From contig OW240918.1 in NCBI GenBank assembly GCA_933207985.1, positions 109,999,454 to 110,063,453 of the forward strand: a stretch of DNA of 64,000 nucleotides. Reading direction: 5' to 3'. Below, piece by piece: positions 21,664 to 31,881 of this stretch; position 1 is the first letter of the stretch, and each line of letters begins with the position of its first letter. Both the position numbers and the translations under genes were made by a program. Below the pieces are notes generated by a model. That model searched no databases, was not told the DNA's origin, and saw nothing but the letters and a program-made list of their open reading frames with translations. Source of the stretch: Pelobates cultripes (lineage: Eukaryota > Chordata > Amphibia > Anura > Pelobatidae).

Positions 21664-24600
21664 ATGGGGACTGATTACACGGCGTTAAAGAGACAGACGC
21701 TAAAGGAGCTGCTGGAGGCTAGAGGGAAAAGCGCTAGCAATAAATCGAAAGCAGTACTGATTGCAGAGCTAATGGAGGGCGACCAAGTGCACAGCAGTCC
21801 ACCCCCACCTGCCAGAGAGGAAACACCATACCAGAGGGAACTGAGAACCCGGCTGGAATTTGTACCCCAGCCAGTAACCCTGGACATCTTAACTATACTG
21901 ATGGCGGACGTCCAGGATTATATTATGGCACAGCAACACCAGAGGTCACCATCCAGGGCAGAATCCATCGCCAATTCATTCTGCGCTCCAGTGAAGCAGA
22001 AAATACCTTACCAGGCATTTAAAGCATTCTGCGAGGAGAAAGACGAGATTGACGGATACCTGCAGGATTTTGAGCGGTTGTGCGACCTACATGATCTAGA
22101 ACAGGCTATGTGGGTACCCCTACTGGCAGGCAAGTTGGCAGGACGAGCAGCCGAGGCGTATCGCGCTGTGCCCAGAGAAGATAGCAAGGACTATTTTAAA
22201 GTTAAGAGGGCAATTCTGGAGAGGTATGCCATAACCCCGGAGGCGTACCGGCGTAAATTTCGAGGATTGAGGAAGCCCGAGAAAGATTCCCACGCTGAGT
22301 GGGCACATAAGCTCGACCAAGCGTCGCAAGGATGGATTCAGGCGAGCCAAGCTACCACAATGGAGGAACTGCGCCAGCTCATCTTGCTGGAGCAATTTTT
22401 TAACGGACTGTCACCTGAGGCACAAGAATGGGTAAGGGACAGGAAACCCCTCACCCTAACCGAAGCCGCCCGGTTGGCGGATCAGCATTTTGACGCCCGA
22501 AGGCATCATGGGCTTCCCAACAGGGCTCCCCTGAGACCAGCTGTACCACACCACCCAACCATCTCCACACCCGCCAACGCTACTCCATTCCGGCCACCAT
22601 CAGGAAACCCCCCACCGCCATCACGCTACAATGGCAGGGCCAACATACAATGCCATACCTGCCGGCAGTGGGGGCATATGTCCCGGGAGTGCACCCAGAG
22701 TCGGAGCAGGCAGGCGTGGAACCAAGTACGGCAAAACTCCGCGCCAAGGGCAGTGGCCCATTTCTACCACACCGAACCTGACCACTCGGAGCTGACAAGT
22801 CTATCAACCGAAGAACCATTGGGGGTTCTGTACGAGGTGATGTCTGTGCAAGCCACGGACAACCGGCAGCATCACCGCCAAGTTGTATTTGTGGGAGGGA
22901 AAGAAGTGCAGGGGCTGCGGGACTCGGGAGCCACCTTGACCTTAGTGGCCCCTCATTTAATCCCAGATACGGCCCACACTGGCGGATCAGTGGCAGTCCG
23001 GGTAGCAGGGGGAGCTATGTACAGGTTACCCACGGCCAAAGTGCATTTGAACTGGGGTGCTGGGGAGGGGGTTGTAGAGGTGGCCATAATGAAGAAACTA
23101 CCGGCCGATGTTGTTTTGGGGAATGACTTGGGCCCGATGACTTCTGCGTTCCTTCCCCAGGCCCCTTCCCAAGAGGCGCATCCGGTAACCACCCGGCAAC
23201 AGGCTCGCACCACGGCATTCCCCGCACACTCTGAGGCTCAGGTAAGACACCATGACCCCCCCTTGACCGACATGACTTGGGACACCCCGACCACATTTGA
23301 AGCTGAGGTTCAGACAGACCCCACACTGCAGGTGTACCGAGATAGGGTAGACACGGACCAGGTGGGGCGGGAGGGAGAACGGTACGTATGGGAAAAGAAG
23401 TTACTGTACCGGGTGGCGGAACGGGCCATAGGCAGCTCGGTGACGCTCCAAACCAAGCAGCTAGTAGTACCACAGAAATATAGGCAGGAGTTACTGAGGA
23501 TCGCCCATGACATCCCTCTGTCCGGCCATCTAGGGATGACCCGGACCCGGTATCGCTTAACGCACGCATTCTTTTGGCCCGGGATTTCCAAAGACGTAAG
23601 GCAATATTGTACCTCCTGTGATGTGTGCCAGAGGGTAGGCAAAAGGGGGGATCGCCATAAGGCAAAACTATGTCCCCTCCCCATAATTGAGGAACCGTTC
23701 AGCCGGGTAGCAGTAGATATAGTAGGACCACTACCAAAGCCCAGCCCCTCTGGGAAACGGTATATCCTGACCGTGGTGGATTACGCCACCCGGTACCCCG
23801 AGGCGATTGCCCTAACTAATATCCACGCGGAGACCGTAGCCGAAGCCTTGATGAAAATCTTCTCCCGAGTAGGGTTCCCACAGGAAATGGTCTCAGATAG
23901 GGGGACCCAATTCACGGCTGAGGTTACTCAGCAGTTATGGAGGATATGTGGCATAAAGCCGATCATTAACTCCGCGTACCACCCGCAATCCAATGGATTA
24001 TGTGAGAGATTCAACGGTACCCTAAAACAGATGCTTCGAACATTCGGAGAGACCCATAAGGACTGGGAACGATTCCTTCCCCATCTGTTGTTCGCATACA
24101 GAGAGGTGCCCCAAGAGTCTACGGGTTTTTCCCCCTTTGAACTATTGTTTGGGAGAAGGGTCCGGGGGCCGTTGGATCTCATTAGAGAGCATTGGGAGGG
24201 AGAGAGTAGTGCAGATGGGACCCCTATTGTACCATACGTGCTGGCGTTCCGGGATCGCCTGGAGGAATTGACCCAGGCGGTGCGCACCAACCTCCAGGCC
24301 GCCCAACAACGACAGCGTCGTTGGTATGACAGAGGGGCCAGAGACCGTAGTTTTCAAGTGGGGCAGAAGGTGCTAATCCTTAAACCAGTCCGCACCGATA
24401 AACTACAGGCCGTCTGGCAGGGCCCATACCAGGTGGTAGAGCAGAGATGCGATACCACCTATGTGATCGGCCCATGCTCCGGAGTAGGGAAGAGACGCAT
24501 GCTCCATGTGAACATGCTCAAACCCTACCACGAGCGGACGGAGGACGTGGCAGCTATTTGCACGCCCGCCTCCGAAGATCAGGAGAACCTGCCCCTTCCC

Positions 24601-26052
24601 GATCTGTTAGAGCAGGAGGAGCAGAAGGAACCCTCCCAGGGGGTTCAACTGGGGGAGCGGCTAAGTCCTCAAGAGCGTATTCAGGTACAAGAACTGATAG
24701 CAGCAAAGAGCGCTACCTTTTCTAATCTACCTGGGTACACTCCACTAGCCACCCACCGAGTAGAAACCCCGGGACAGCTCCCCATGCGACAGACTCCATA
24801 TCGGATTCCTGAATCCGTGCGGGAACATATGAGGAAGGAAATTGAAGAGATGTTGCAGTTGGGGGTTATTGAACACTCAGATAGCCCCTGGGCATCGCCG
24901 GTAGTCCTGGTTCCCAAGAAAGATGGTACCACCCGGTTCTGTGTGGACTACCGGAGGTTGAACGACAAAACTGTGTCGGACGCCTACCCGATGCCTCGGA
25001 TAGACGAACTGCTTGATAGGATGGCCAGGGGTCAGTATCTCACTACCATAGATTTGTGTAAGGGATACTGGCAAATTCCACTAGCCGAGGACGCCATTCC
25101 TAAGTCGGCGTTTGTCACCCCGTTTGGCTTGTACCAATTTCGAGTCATGCCATTCGGGATGAAGAACGCCCCCGCGACATTCCAGCGGATGGTGGATCGG
25201 CTACTGGACGGGTTCCAGGACTATGCGTGTGCATATCTGGACGATATTGCCATCTACAGTCAGACCTGGGCAGAACACCTACAACACATAGGGGCAGTAA
25301 TAGATCGGATTCGAGAGGCAGGGCTTACCTTGAAACCCAGCAAATGCCACATAGGGATGGCAGAGGTCCAGTACTTAGGACACCGGGTTGGTAGCGGGCA
25401 GCAGAAGCCTGAGCCCGCAAAGATTGAAGCTGTAGCCCAGTGGCCTACCCCTAGGACCAAAACCCAAGTCCTGGCTTTCCTAGGTACCGCAGGGTATTAC
25501 AGAAAATTTGTACCCAACTACAGTGCCCTGGCCAAACCCCTGACTGATTTGACGAAGAAAAACCTGCCCCGGCAGGTCGTCTGGGCCCCAGAGTGTGAAC
25601 AGGCATTCAACCAGCTGAAGACGGCTCTGACCAATGCCCCTGTACTGGCTGCTCCTGATCCAACTAAACGTTTTCTTGTTCACACAGACGCCTCAATGTT
25701 TGGATTGGGAGCAGTACTGAGCCAGGTCGGAGCCGATGGCGGAGAACACCCCGTAGCCTACTTGAGTCGGAAGCTGCTACCCCGAGAAGTGAGCTACGCC
25801 GCCATAGAGAAGGAATGCCTGGCCGTGGTGTGGGCCCTGAAAAAGTTACAGCCGTATCTCTATGGGCAACCCTTTTCTTTGCTCACAGATCACAACCCGT
25901 TGGTGTGGCTAAACCGTGTGGCGGGAGACAATGCCAGGCTGCTGCGCTGGAGTTTGGCGCTGCAGCCCTTTGACTTTACAATACACTACCGCCCAGGGAA
26001 ACAAAACGGTAATGCCGACGGGTTGTCCAGACAAACAGACCTTGAGAAGTGA
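21664..26052 (+). CDS. Intact Gmr1-type Gag-Pol polyprotein (1462 aa)
   Basis: One uninterrupted frame from ATG to TGA. Order: SAP-like N-terminus (LKELLEARGKSASNKSKA, residues 13-30), capsid with SCAN-like helices (about 175-275; LRQLILLEQFF, EAQEWVRDR), CCHC zinc knuckle (C330, C333, H338, C343), aspartic protease (DSGA at 420), integrase H2C2 finger (H615, H622, C652, C655), integrase core D685-D745-E781 (DD35E), then reverse transcriptase (YLDD 1191-1194) and RNase H (D1342, E1382, D1409, D1452). Sequence is Ty3/gypsy-like, but integrase precedes RT as in copia. This is the order known for the Gmr1 group of deuterostome Ty3/gypsy elements, whose Gag is the proposed source of the vertebrate SCAN domain. 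All catalytic residues are present, so it may be autonomous. No env. Confidence 0.95.
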   Translation: MGTDYTALKRQTLKELLEARGKSASNKSKAVLIAELMEGDQVHSSPPPPAREETPYQRELRTRLEFVPQPVTLDILTILMADVQDYIMAQQHQRSPSRAESIANSFCAPVKQKIPYQAFKAFCEEKDEIDGYLQDFERLCDLHDLEQAMWVPLLAGKLAGRAAEAYRAVPREDSKDYFKVKRAILERYAITPEAYRRKFRGLRKPEKDSHAEWAHKLDQASQGWIQASQATTMEELRQLILLEQFFNGLSPEAQEWVRDRKPLTLTEAARLADQHFDARRHHGLPNRAPLRPAVPHHPTISTPANATPFRPPSGNPPPPSRYNGRANIQCHTCRQWGHMSRECTQSRSRQAWNQVRQNSAPRAVAHFYHTEPDHSELTSLSTEEPLGVLYEVMSVQATDNRQHHRQVVFVGGKEVQGLRDSGATLTLVAPHLIPDTAHTGGSVAVRVAGGAMYRLPTAKVHLNWGAGEGVVEVAIMKKLPADVVLGNDLGPMTSAFLPQAPSQEAHPVTTRQQARTTAFPAHSEAQVRHHDPPLTDMTWDTPTTFEAEVQTDPTLQVYRDRVDTDQVGREGERYVWEKKLLYRVAERAIGSSVTLQTKQLVVPQKYRQELLRIAHDIPLSGHLGMTRTRYRLTHAFFWPGISKDVRQYCTSCDVCQRVGKRGDRHKAKLCPLPIIEEPFSRVAVDIVGPLPKPSPSGKRYILTVVDYATRYPEAIALTNIHAETVAEALMKIFSRVGFPQEMVSDRGTQFTAEVTQQLWRICGIKPIINSAYHPQSNGLCERFNGTLKQMLRTFGETHKDWERFLPHLLFAYREVPQESTGFSPFELLFGRRVRGPLDLIREHWEGESSADGTPIVPYVLAFRDRLEELTQAVRTNLQAAQQRQRRWYDRGARDRSFQVGQKVLILKPVRTDKLQAVWQGPYQVVEQRCDTTYVIGPCSGVGKRRMLHVNMLKPYHERTEDVAAICTPASEDQENLPLPDLLEQEEQKEPSQGVQLGERLSPQERIQVQELIAAKSATFSNLPGYTPLATHRVETPGQLPMRQTPYRIPESVREHMRKEIEEMLQLGVIEHSDSPWASPVVLVPKKDGTTRFCVDYRRLNDKTVSDAYPMPRIDELLDRMARGQYLTTIDLCKGYWQIPLAEDAIPKSAFVTPFGLYQFRVMPFGMKNAPATFQRMVDRLLDGFQDYACAYLDDIAIYSQTWAEHLQHIGAVIDRIREAGLTLKPSKCHIGMAEVQYLGHRVGSGQQKPEPAKIEAVAQWPTPRTKTQVLAFLGTAGYYRKFVPNYSALAKPLTDLTKKNLPRQVVWAPECEQAFNQLKTALTNAPVLAAPDPTKRFLVHTDASMFGLGAVLSQVGADGGEHPVAYLSRKLLPREVSYAAIEKECLAVVWALKKLQPYLYGQPFSLLTDHNPLVWLNRVAGDNARLLRWSLALQPFDFTIHYRPGKQNGNADGLSRQTDLEK

Positions 26053-26133
26053 TCTGTGAGCACTCCCCCGGACATCCCCAAGCCGATCCGTTGGGATCAG
26101 GCTGTGTATGCCGGCTTGGTTCTGGGGGAGCAT
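26053..26133 (+). other. Gmr1-type 3' spacer with polypurine tract
   Basis: Between the polyprotein stop and LTR copy 3. The last bases, GGGGGAGCAT directly before TGTGG, are the likely polypurine primer for plus-strand DNA synthesis, though short. Confidence 0.5.
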
Positions 26134-27129
26134 TGTGGCAAACCTAGCCACTTGGACAATAACTAGAGACTGTGCCTTTAAGGGTTGCCACTAGGTCGGG
26201 CGAGATATGCGCTATACACCTATGTAAATGTGAATGTATTTTCCGTGTTACCTGTAATACTGTTTCCGCCGAATGCAATTGGCGGTTTTGTATGGGGATT
26301 TTCTTTCGTTTCACGAACGGCACTTTAGAAAGCCGTTCGTGAACCGAACGCGATACCCCCTAATAGCCCACACACTTAGAGGCGTGTGGCGCTAGTTAAC
26401 CGATTGCAACATTGTTGCAATCGGTTATTAGAGGCTCTCCTGGGTGGCCGTCGTTCGACTACCGACCATGCGGCGGTCGGCCATCTTGGATCCCTTGTTC
26501 GTCAGCGGGTCCGTGTCGTCGAACGCATACTACTACCAATAGTTATTCGACGGCACGAACACCGCTGAGCCTCCCAGACGTTCGGGAGTTTCAGGACCAG
26601 GTTCACCCAAAGCAATCGGTTCCTTTTGTGGGTTTTGTAAGAAATGTGTTTTCTGTGCGGCGTTCGGTTAATTTGGCTGGGATCTGAGCGGCAATCTCAC
26701 GAATGATGCGCCCAGACCCCAGCTATCTACCGAACGTCCATTCGTGTAAATCCACCGTGTATTTTAAAAGTTATGTATTTTTATATGGATTGCCGGTTCT
26801 GCTGCACGAGGGGATAATCCCCTTAACGGTGCATTCTGGGAGGATGATCCCTCTCGTGCAGCAGTGCCTGATGGGAGAAATATGTTATACTGTAAGTCCC
26901 CCATGTAGTCCCCTCTGGGAGTGCCCCTGGGAAGGGACTCAGGAGACCCCTTGCATGGGGACTTGTATAAATTGTCGTGCTGAATAAAGGATTGTCAGTT
27001 GACTCCCAAAACTGTGTCTCGTCCGGTTATTGGGAGGTTGGGGATATTGCCTTGGTGTTTTCAGCGCTTGACTGTGGATTCGTTCTGGACCAGCGGAATT
27101 CGTGGATTTTATATTGGCGTTCCGCTACA
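26134..27129 (+). repeat. Gmr1-type LTR, copy 3 (996 bp)
   Basis: Ends TTCCGCTACA and is followed by GTCGT (27130-27134), the same five bases that precede copy 1. Right of that, vamp3 coding sequence continues exactly where it stopped at 14896. This LTR is therefore the right border of the insertion in the retrocopy. Confidence 0.95.
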
Positions 27130-30100
27130 GTCGTCTGCAAAAGACACAAGCTCAAGTTAATGAGGTGGTGGACATCATGCAAGTTAATGTGGATAAGGTC
27201 CTAGAAAGGGACCAGAAGTTGTCTGAGTTGGATGATCGAGCAGATGCTCTACAAGCAGGTGCATCACAGTTTGAGACTAGCGCTGCCAAGCTGAAGAGAA
27301 AATACTGGTGGAAGAACTGTAAGATGTGGGCAATTCTTATCGCTGTAGTCGTGCTCATAATCATCATCATTATCGTGTGGAGTGTTTTGTGATCTTCTCA
27401 GGATCTATGGATATGAACTGATGCCACGCTGAATAACAAGGCTGCAGTTCTCAATCAAATCTGCTGTATGAAAAGTATATATTCATATGCAGCTAAATGA
27501 TTTAGTTTTTTTTTGTTTTTTTTACCCCGTTAAGCATTGTTTTGCCTTTAGAGTTAAGTGCCTTTACCAGAAAACAAAACATATTTTTAAAAGCACTTTT
27601 CACTGTGTCTTAAAAGGACGTGTTTTTTTCTACATATATATATATTTATTTTTTCCAACTTTGAATGGTTTTTGATCCTCGTTTTCTTGTAATGTGCGTT
27701 GTTTTTTTTTATTCACACGTGCAGAAAGTGTGCCTCTAATTTTGTTATCACTATTTGATTTGTATGCAGCAAAAACAAAAGATTAAAAAAATAATAATCC
27801 CTTCAGGATCAATAAGAAAAAGCAAAGTGCCTTAAAATGTTTAGCGTGCGTTTACAGGTGGACTGGTCATCTCAATAAAACAATACAGTATAATTCATTC
27901 ATGCTGACATTGTTAGGTCAAAATGGAATTGCCAAAAGGTCTTACTTATTTACCAAAGTGCATTTGCAGATTGTCTCAGATGAGTGCTGAAAAATGCAGT
28001 CATGTAAGAGCAGGAACATTTAAATAGTTCTCTGATTATCTTGTCCAATAATTGTAGGTGACCTTTAAGTCCCGGTGTTCAGTTTGCAATACCATTTTTT
28101 TTTATTTTTTTGTTTGTTTAGGCATACATAGTATAAGCACATTTTGTATGCATGCTTACTAAAAGCAATATTGGTGTAATTTGACTTGGAAGTACCTATT
28201 GCAAAAAGCCGCCAGGTATGAAATTTTATAAATGTTATGGTCAGTGGTGATTTGGAGTAATTATTTTTATGGCTTAGATTTTTAATATTTTTGGATAAAA
28301 AAAACATTAGAAACAATGTAATGATATAAAAATAAAAAAATTTAAAATTTGATTGGATTTAATTTGCACACGTAACTTGCTCATGCAAAACTAATATGAT
28401 CTCCACTTCATATAGGGTAGAAATCTAAATTTATAGTAACATTAAGCTTTCCACGTCACAAGTGAATGTATAAATACATTTGTCGTTGTGTCAAGTTTAT
28501 ATATTTTTATGCTTTTGGTGTAGCTTACTAGTCAAAAACAAAGTACATCCTTTGTAATAGATCTATTTGCTGGCAGCTTTTGCTAGAAAAGAGATGAAAT
28601 TTTAGAGCTTATCTGAATTAGAAATTTTCATCAATGTGTTTCCACTTGACTCTACTTGAATACAAAAGATCCCCATATCTTCCGGTTTGTGTCAGGCTTT
28701 ATAGACTTTGACTCAGAACCTTTTCTTCTTCAAAGATGTGCGCAGCCACCGAAGGAAACGTAGACTAGACAAAGTCCTTTATAAATATAAAAGGCAGTAT
28801 TGTAGAGTTTTACCCCTACAGGCACTTGTGAAAACCTTTTGGGTTGTACATATCATACTTTAAGAAAAAATTTTTGCAAACACCAAAAAGCAGCCTTTAG
28901 AAACTCTGTATATGTAAAATGGTGTCAGTTCCTGGGTGAATGTTGTCTTAAATACCTGGCTTGTAATTAATTAGCTTACAATGTTACATGTTGTTGTGCA
29001 GTATGACAATTTTGGGGTCTTTTTCTTTAAATATTTTTACTTATTCTCTCATTTAAGTTTCCAAAAATAAAAGAAAATGGTTTGTGTATAAGCTGATTTA
29101 ATTGGATTCTATTAGTGGGAGTGACTTTTCGATTTAAATACTCTGCCATAGTTCAGCTTCAGTGTCTGTTCCAATGGCGATTTATTCCTTTTTTCCTGTT
29201 CAAAGAAGTACCTGTTAATGCCAGTTATATGCAAGAGATGCAACATGTCTATAAAGGATACAGTGAACAGTTTTGAGTCAAATACCTTAGCTGTTTTATC
29301 TGTTTACATCGATGTTGGAAAAGACCTTTTTGTAACTGCCTTTTTTCTATACGTTTGACTATCTTCAGGACTGTCAGCGCACCTATCAGATTGTCAAGCT
29401 CACACATACTAAAGTAAAACGTACTGTAGATAAAGATGTTCTAGTCCACCTTTTTAAGACTGCAAAAACTCTACCAAAGTGTGCTTAAATCCAAATGTGC
29501 CTTGAAACACACTTTTCTTAAAACAATATTTTAAAAAATTATCTACACAGGGAAATTAGAGAATTGTGGGCATACCTGGAACATGTGTTTCTAACTAGTG
29601 GTGCTGCTGTAAAGACCAAAAAATATATATAAAAAAAAGAATAAATAAAATACAGATAAAGGAACAGCACACATAAAAAAATAGTTTTAAATTTTACAAG
29701 GCTGCTTAAGGTCTCCTGTCTTGTCGAGCGGACTCAGGGATGCAGTTACACCATGGCCATATTGTGTTAAGCCCTGTTACGTGGGCCATGGTGTGGCTGA
29801 GTCCCCATATTTGTTTGCCGGGATAGGGGATTTTGGGTAGATGCTTTTTTATTTCTTTTCTTTTTTTTTTTGCACTGTTCTTTAATCTGTGTTTTTAACA
29901 AATTATTCTAATGTGTGTAGTATGCCATTAAAATTCATGAATGTTTGTGGTGTATACTTAACTGTGTTTATAGAGTTAAAGTTCATTAAAGATTTTGTCA
30001 TTAAAGTTGTCAAACACATGTCTTTAAGGTTATTATTTTTAATAAAATCTTGCTTTAAGCTTTTCAGACAAAGTTAAGTTTTGATGCTAATGAAGAATAT

Positions 30101-31535
30101 GTTCTTTATAGGATTGCAGACTCATCTGAACGTGTAACCTTTTAAAACATGGTCATTACACTGTAATGTCTTGGTGGTGTTTCCTCCTCTATGGAAGTCC
30201 CTGTTAAAATTACTATTCCAAGCTTTCGATAACTGTTTTTGGAATACTTGAAACACTTAGTAGTGCATTCTCTAATTGCAAGTGAAACAATCTGTAGCCT
30301 TTTGAAAATGGAGTATATACCCGTGTGCCTAGCAAAGAGACCTATGCCATTAAGTAAATTACATCACCACTTATGCAGTCTGTACTGAGGGGCGGACAGA
30401 ATGCATTTGTAATATCTTCAGGGATTTTGGAGAAAATATTATAAACCTCTATGTGGATTTTTTTGTTTAATACACCAATACCAAAAAAAAAAATGTTTTC
30501 AATAATAACTTTATTAATTATTAAAGTTGAGAACTGTAATTCTAGTGCAATGATTTTCTTCTAGCTGTAAATCCATAGAGAAGACGTATAGTAACCAGGA
30601 TTGCATCTATAGCTTCTCTTTTAACCATGTTTGGGGATATTGAAACATGTAGAGGTGTGTTTCCAAAATGGTAATTCTGTGGTATATTGGCAGTGATACA
30701 GCTTCACTGCAAATAGGATAATCCCCATAAAAGTGTCAGAGTAGTTACCTTGTGTTGATAAAACTCTTGCATAGTTAAAGAACTCTCCAGGCACCATGGC
30801 CACTGCAACTGTTGTGGTGGTTATGGTGTCCTGGGTTCCACTTGCTGCCAACACTCATCTGTTGTAAAAAGCTCCTCTAAGGTTTCCAGTTAGTTCCACT
30901 AAGCTACTGTAGTGGCTATAGTGTTGCTGCCAACACTCCTCTGCTGTAAAAAGCTCCTCTAAGGTTTCCAGTTAGCTCCACTAAGCTACTTTAGTGGCTA
31001 TAGTGTTGCTGCCAACACTCCTCTGCTGTAAAAAGCTCCTCTAAAGTTTCCAGTTAGCTCCACTAAGCTACTGTAGTGGCTATGGTGTCCTGGGTTCCAC
31101 TTGCTGCCAACACTCCTGCTACAAAAAGCTCCTGCAAGGCTTCCAGTAAGCTCTACTGAGCTAAGCTCCAGCGTTCAGGGCTGCAGTCGTTGGCTGAGAG
31201 GATCAGCTGAGTGGTCTATGTCAATAAGTGCAGCCAGGCGTAGCAGGCTACTGAAACTTTAAGTGGTGTGTCTACTTATTGTGGGATGTTGCAAGGGCAC
31301 TATATGCTTATTGTGCTTGTAATGTTCCTTTTATTGTCTCTTAAGCATTATGTTTTGTTTTTGTTGTAAAATTTAATGTTTTGTATTTACTGTTTTCTAT
31401 GTAAAACAAATGAGGTTTATTTGTAAGCTTTACTGTTTTCTAGAAAACAAATTAGGTTTATTTGTAAGCTTTTGCGCATTAATACTCATTTATTGTAAAA
31501 TGTAATCAAATAAACATTGCCCTTTGTTTGAAAAA
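27130..31535 (+). pseudogene. vamp3 retrocopy, 3' part (SNARE motif, membrane anchor, 4.1-kb 3' UTR, poly(A))
   Basis: After the duplicated GTCGT the frame reads R-L-Q-K-T-Q and gives the whole synaptobrevin SNARE motif ([19 protein letters not shown]) with the zero-layer arginine kept, the juxtamembrane [12 protein letters not shown] that identifies VAMP3 rather than VAMP1/2, and an isoleucine/valine-rich C-terminal anchor; stop at 27390. Two residues normally conserved in the SNARE motif differ (VNEVV for [10 protein letters not shown] for DIMRV). No introns are present. The 3' UTR runs to an AATAAA (31509-31514) and an A-run at 31531, followed by the 16-bp TSD. These are the marks of LINE-mediated retroposition. 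With the N-terminal frameshift and the LTR insertion it is not expected to encode VAMP3. Confidence 0.9.
30826..31160 (+). repeat. 82-bp tandem repeat in the retrocopied 3' UTR
   Basis: Three to four units starting TTGCTGCCAACACTC at 30842, 30924, 31006 and 31101 (periods 82, 82 and 95). Each contains GTAAAAAGCTCCTCTAAGG and TAGCTCCACTAAGCTACT. The last spacing is longer by 13 bp (CTGGGTTCCACTT). Expansion may have occurred in the parent mRNA or after retroposition. Confidence 0.85.
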
Positions 31536-31540
31536 AAAAA

Positions 31541-31746
31541 ATCACACTTTTTTGTCCTAAAAAGAACATTTGCGGCCTGCGGTGCATTTCTTGCAGTCCC
31601 AAAAAACCCTTAAATACTACTGTTACATTGTTGGTTTAAAAAAAATCACACTTTTTTGTGCTAAATAGAACATTTGCAGCCTGCTGTGCATTTCTTGCAG
31701 TCCAATAAAACAGTCCAATAAAACCCTTAAATACTACTGTTACATC
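31541..31746 (+). repeat. ~110-bp tandem repeats of the outer hAT element (right part)
   Basis: Continuation of the array broken at 14827: about two units with the ACATTTGCGGCCTGCGG and TGCATTTCTTGCAGTCC blocks, plus a local duplication of AATAAAACAGTCC near 31700. It ends directly at the transposase remnant. Confidence 0.85.
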
Positions 31747-31881
31747 ATGTTTAGCACGGCAGGGGGTGTTATCACAGACAAGCGCAGCCGCCTGTCCACA
31801 GCCAACGTGCACAAGCTCATGTTTATTAAAATGAACCAGGCATGGATCCCACCAGACTTGTCTGTACCTTATGCAAAATAA
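31747..31881 (+). pseudogene. hAT transposase C-terminal (dimerization) remnant
   Basis: A 44-codon frame reads M-F-S-T-A-G-G-V-I-T-D-K-R-S-R-L-S and then N-V-H-K-L-M-F-I-K-M-N before the stop. F-S-x-A-G...T-x-x-R-x-x-L...N-x-x-x-L-x-F-L-x-x-N is the conserved C-terminal motif of hAT transposases (the hATC dimerization region). The rest of the transposase is absent, replaced by the tandem repeats. It identifies the outer element's superfamily independently of the 8-bp TSD. Confidence 0.82.

Noticed and set aside
20552..27134. Reading LTR2-internal-LTR3 as a separate insertion with its own TSD
   Set aside because: Left flank CTGGG and right flank GTCGT do not match; the GTCGT partner is at LTR 1.
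27102..27392. Open frame joining the end of the LTR to the vamp3 SNARE motif, as a possible LTR-driven fusion protein
   Set aside because: The frame remains open into the LTR only to a GTG at 27102; there is no in-frame ATG, so a fusion product is not supported.
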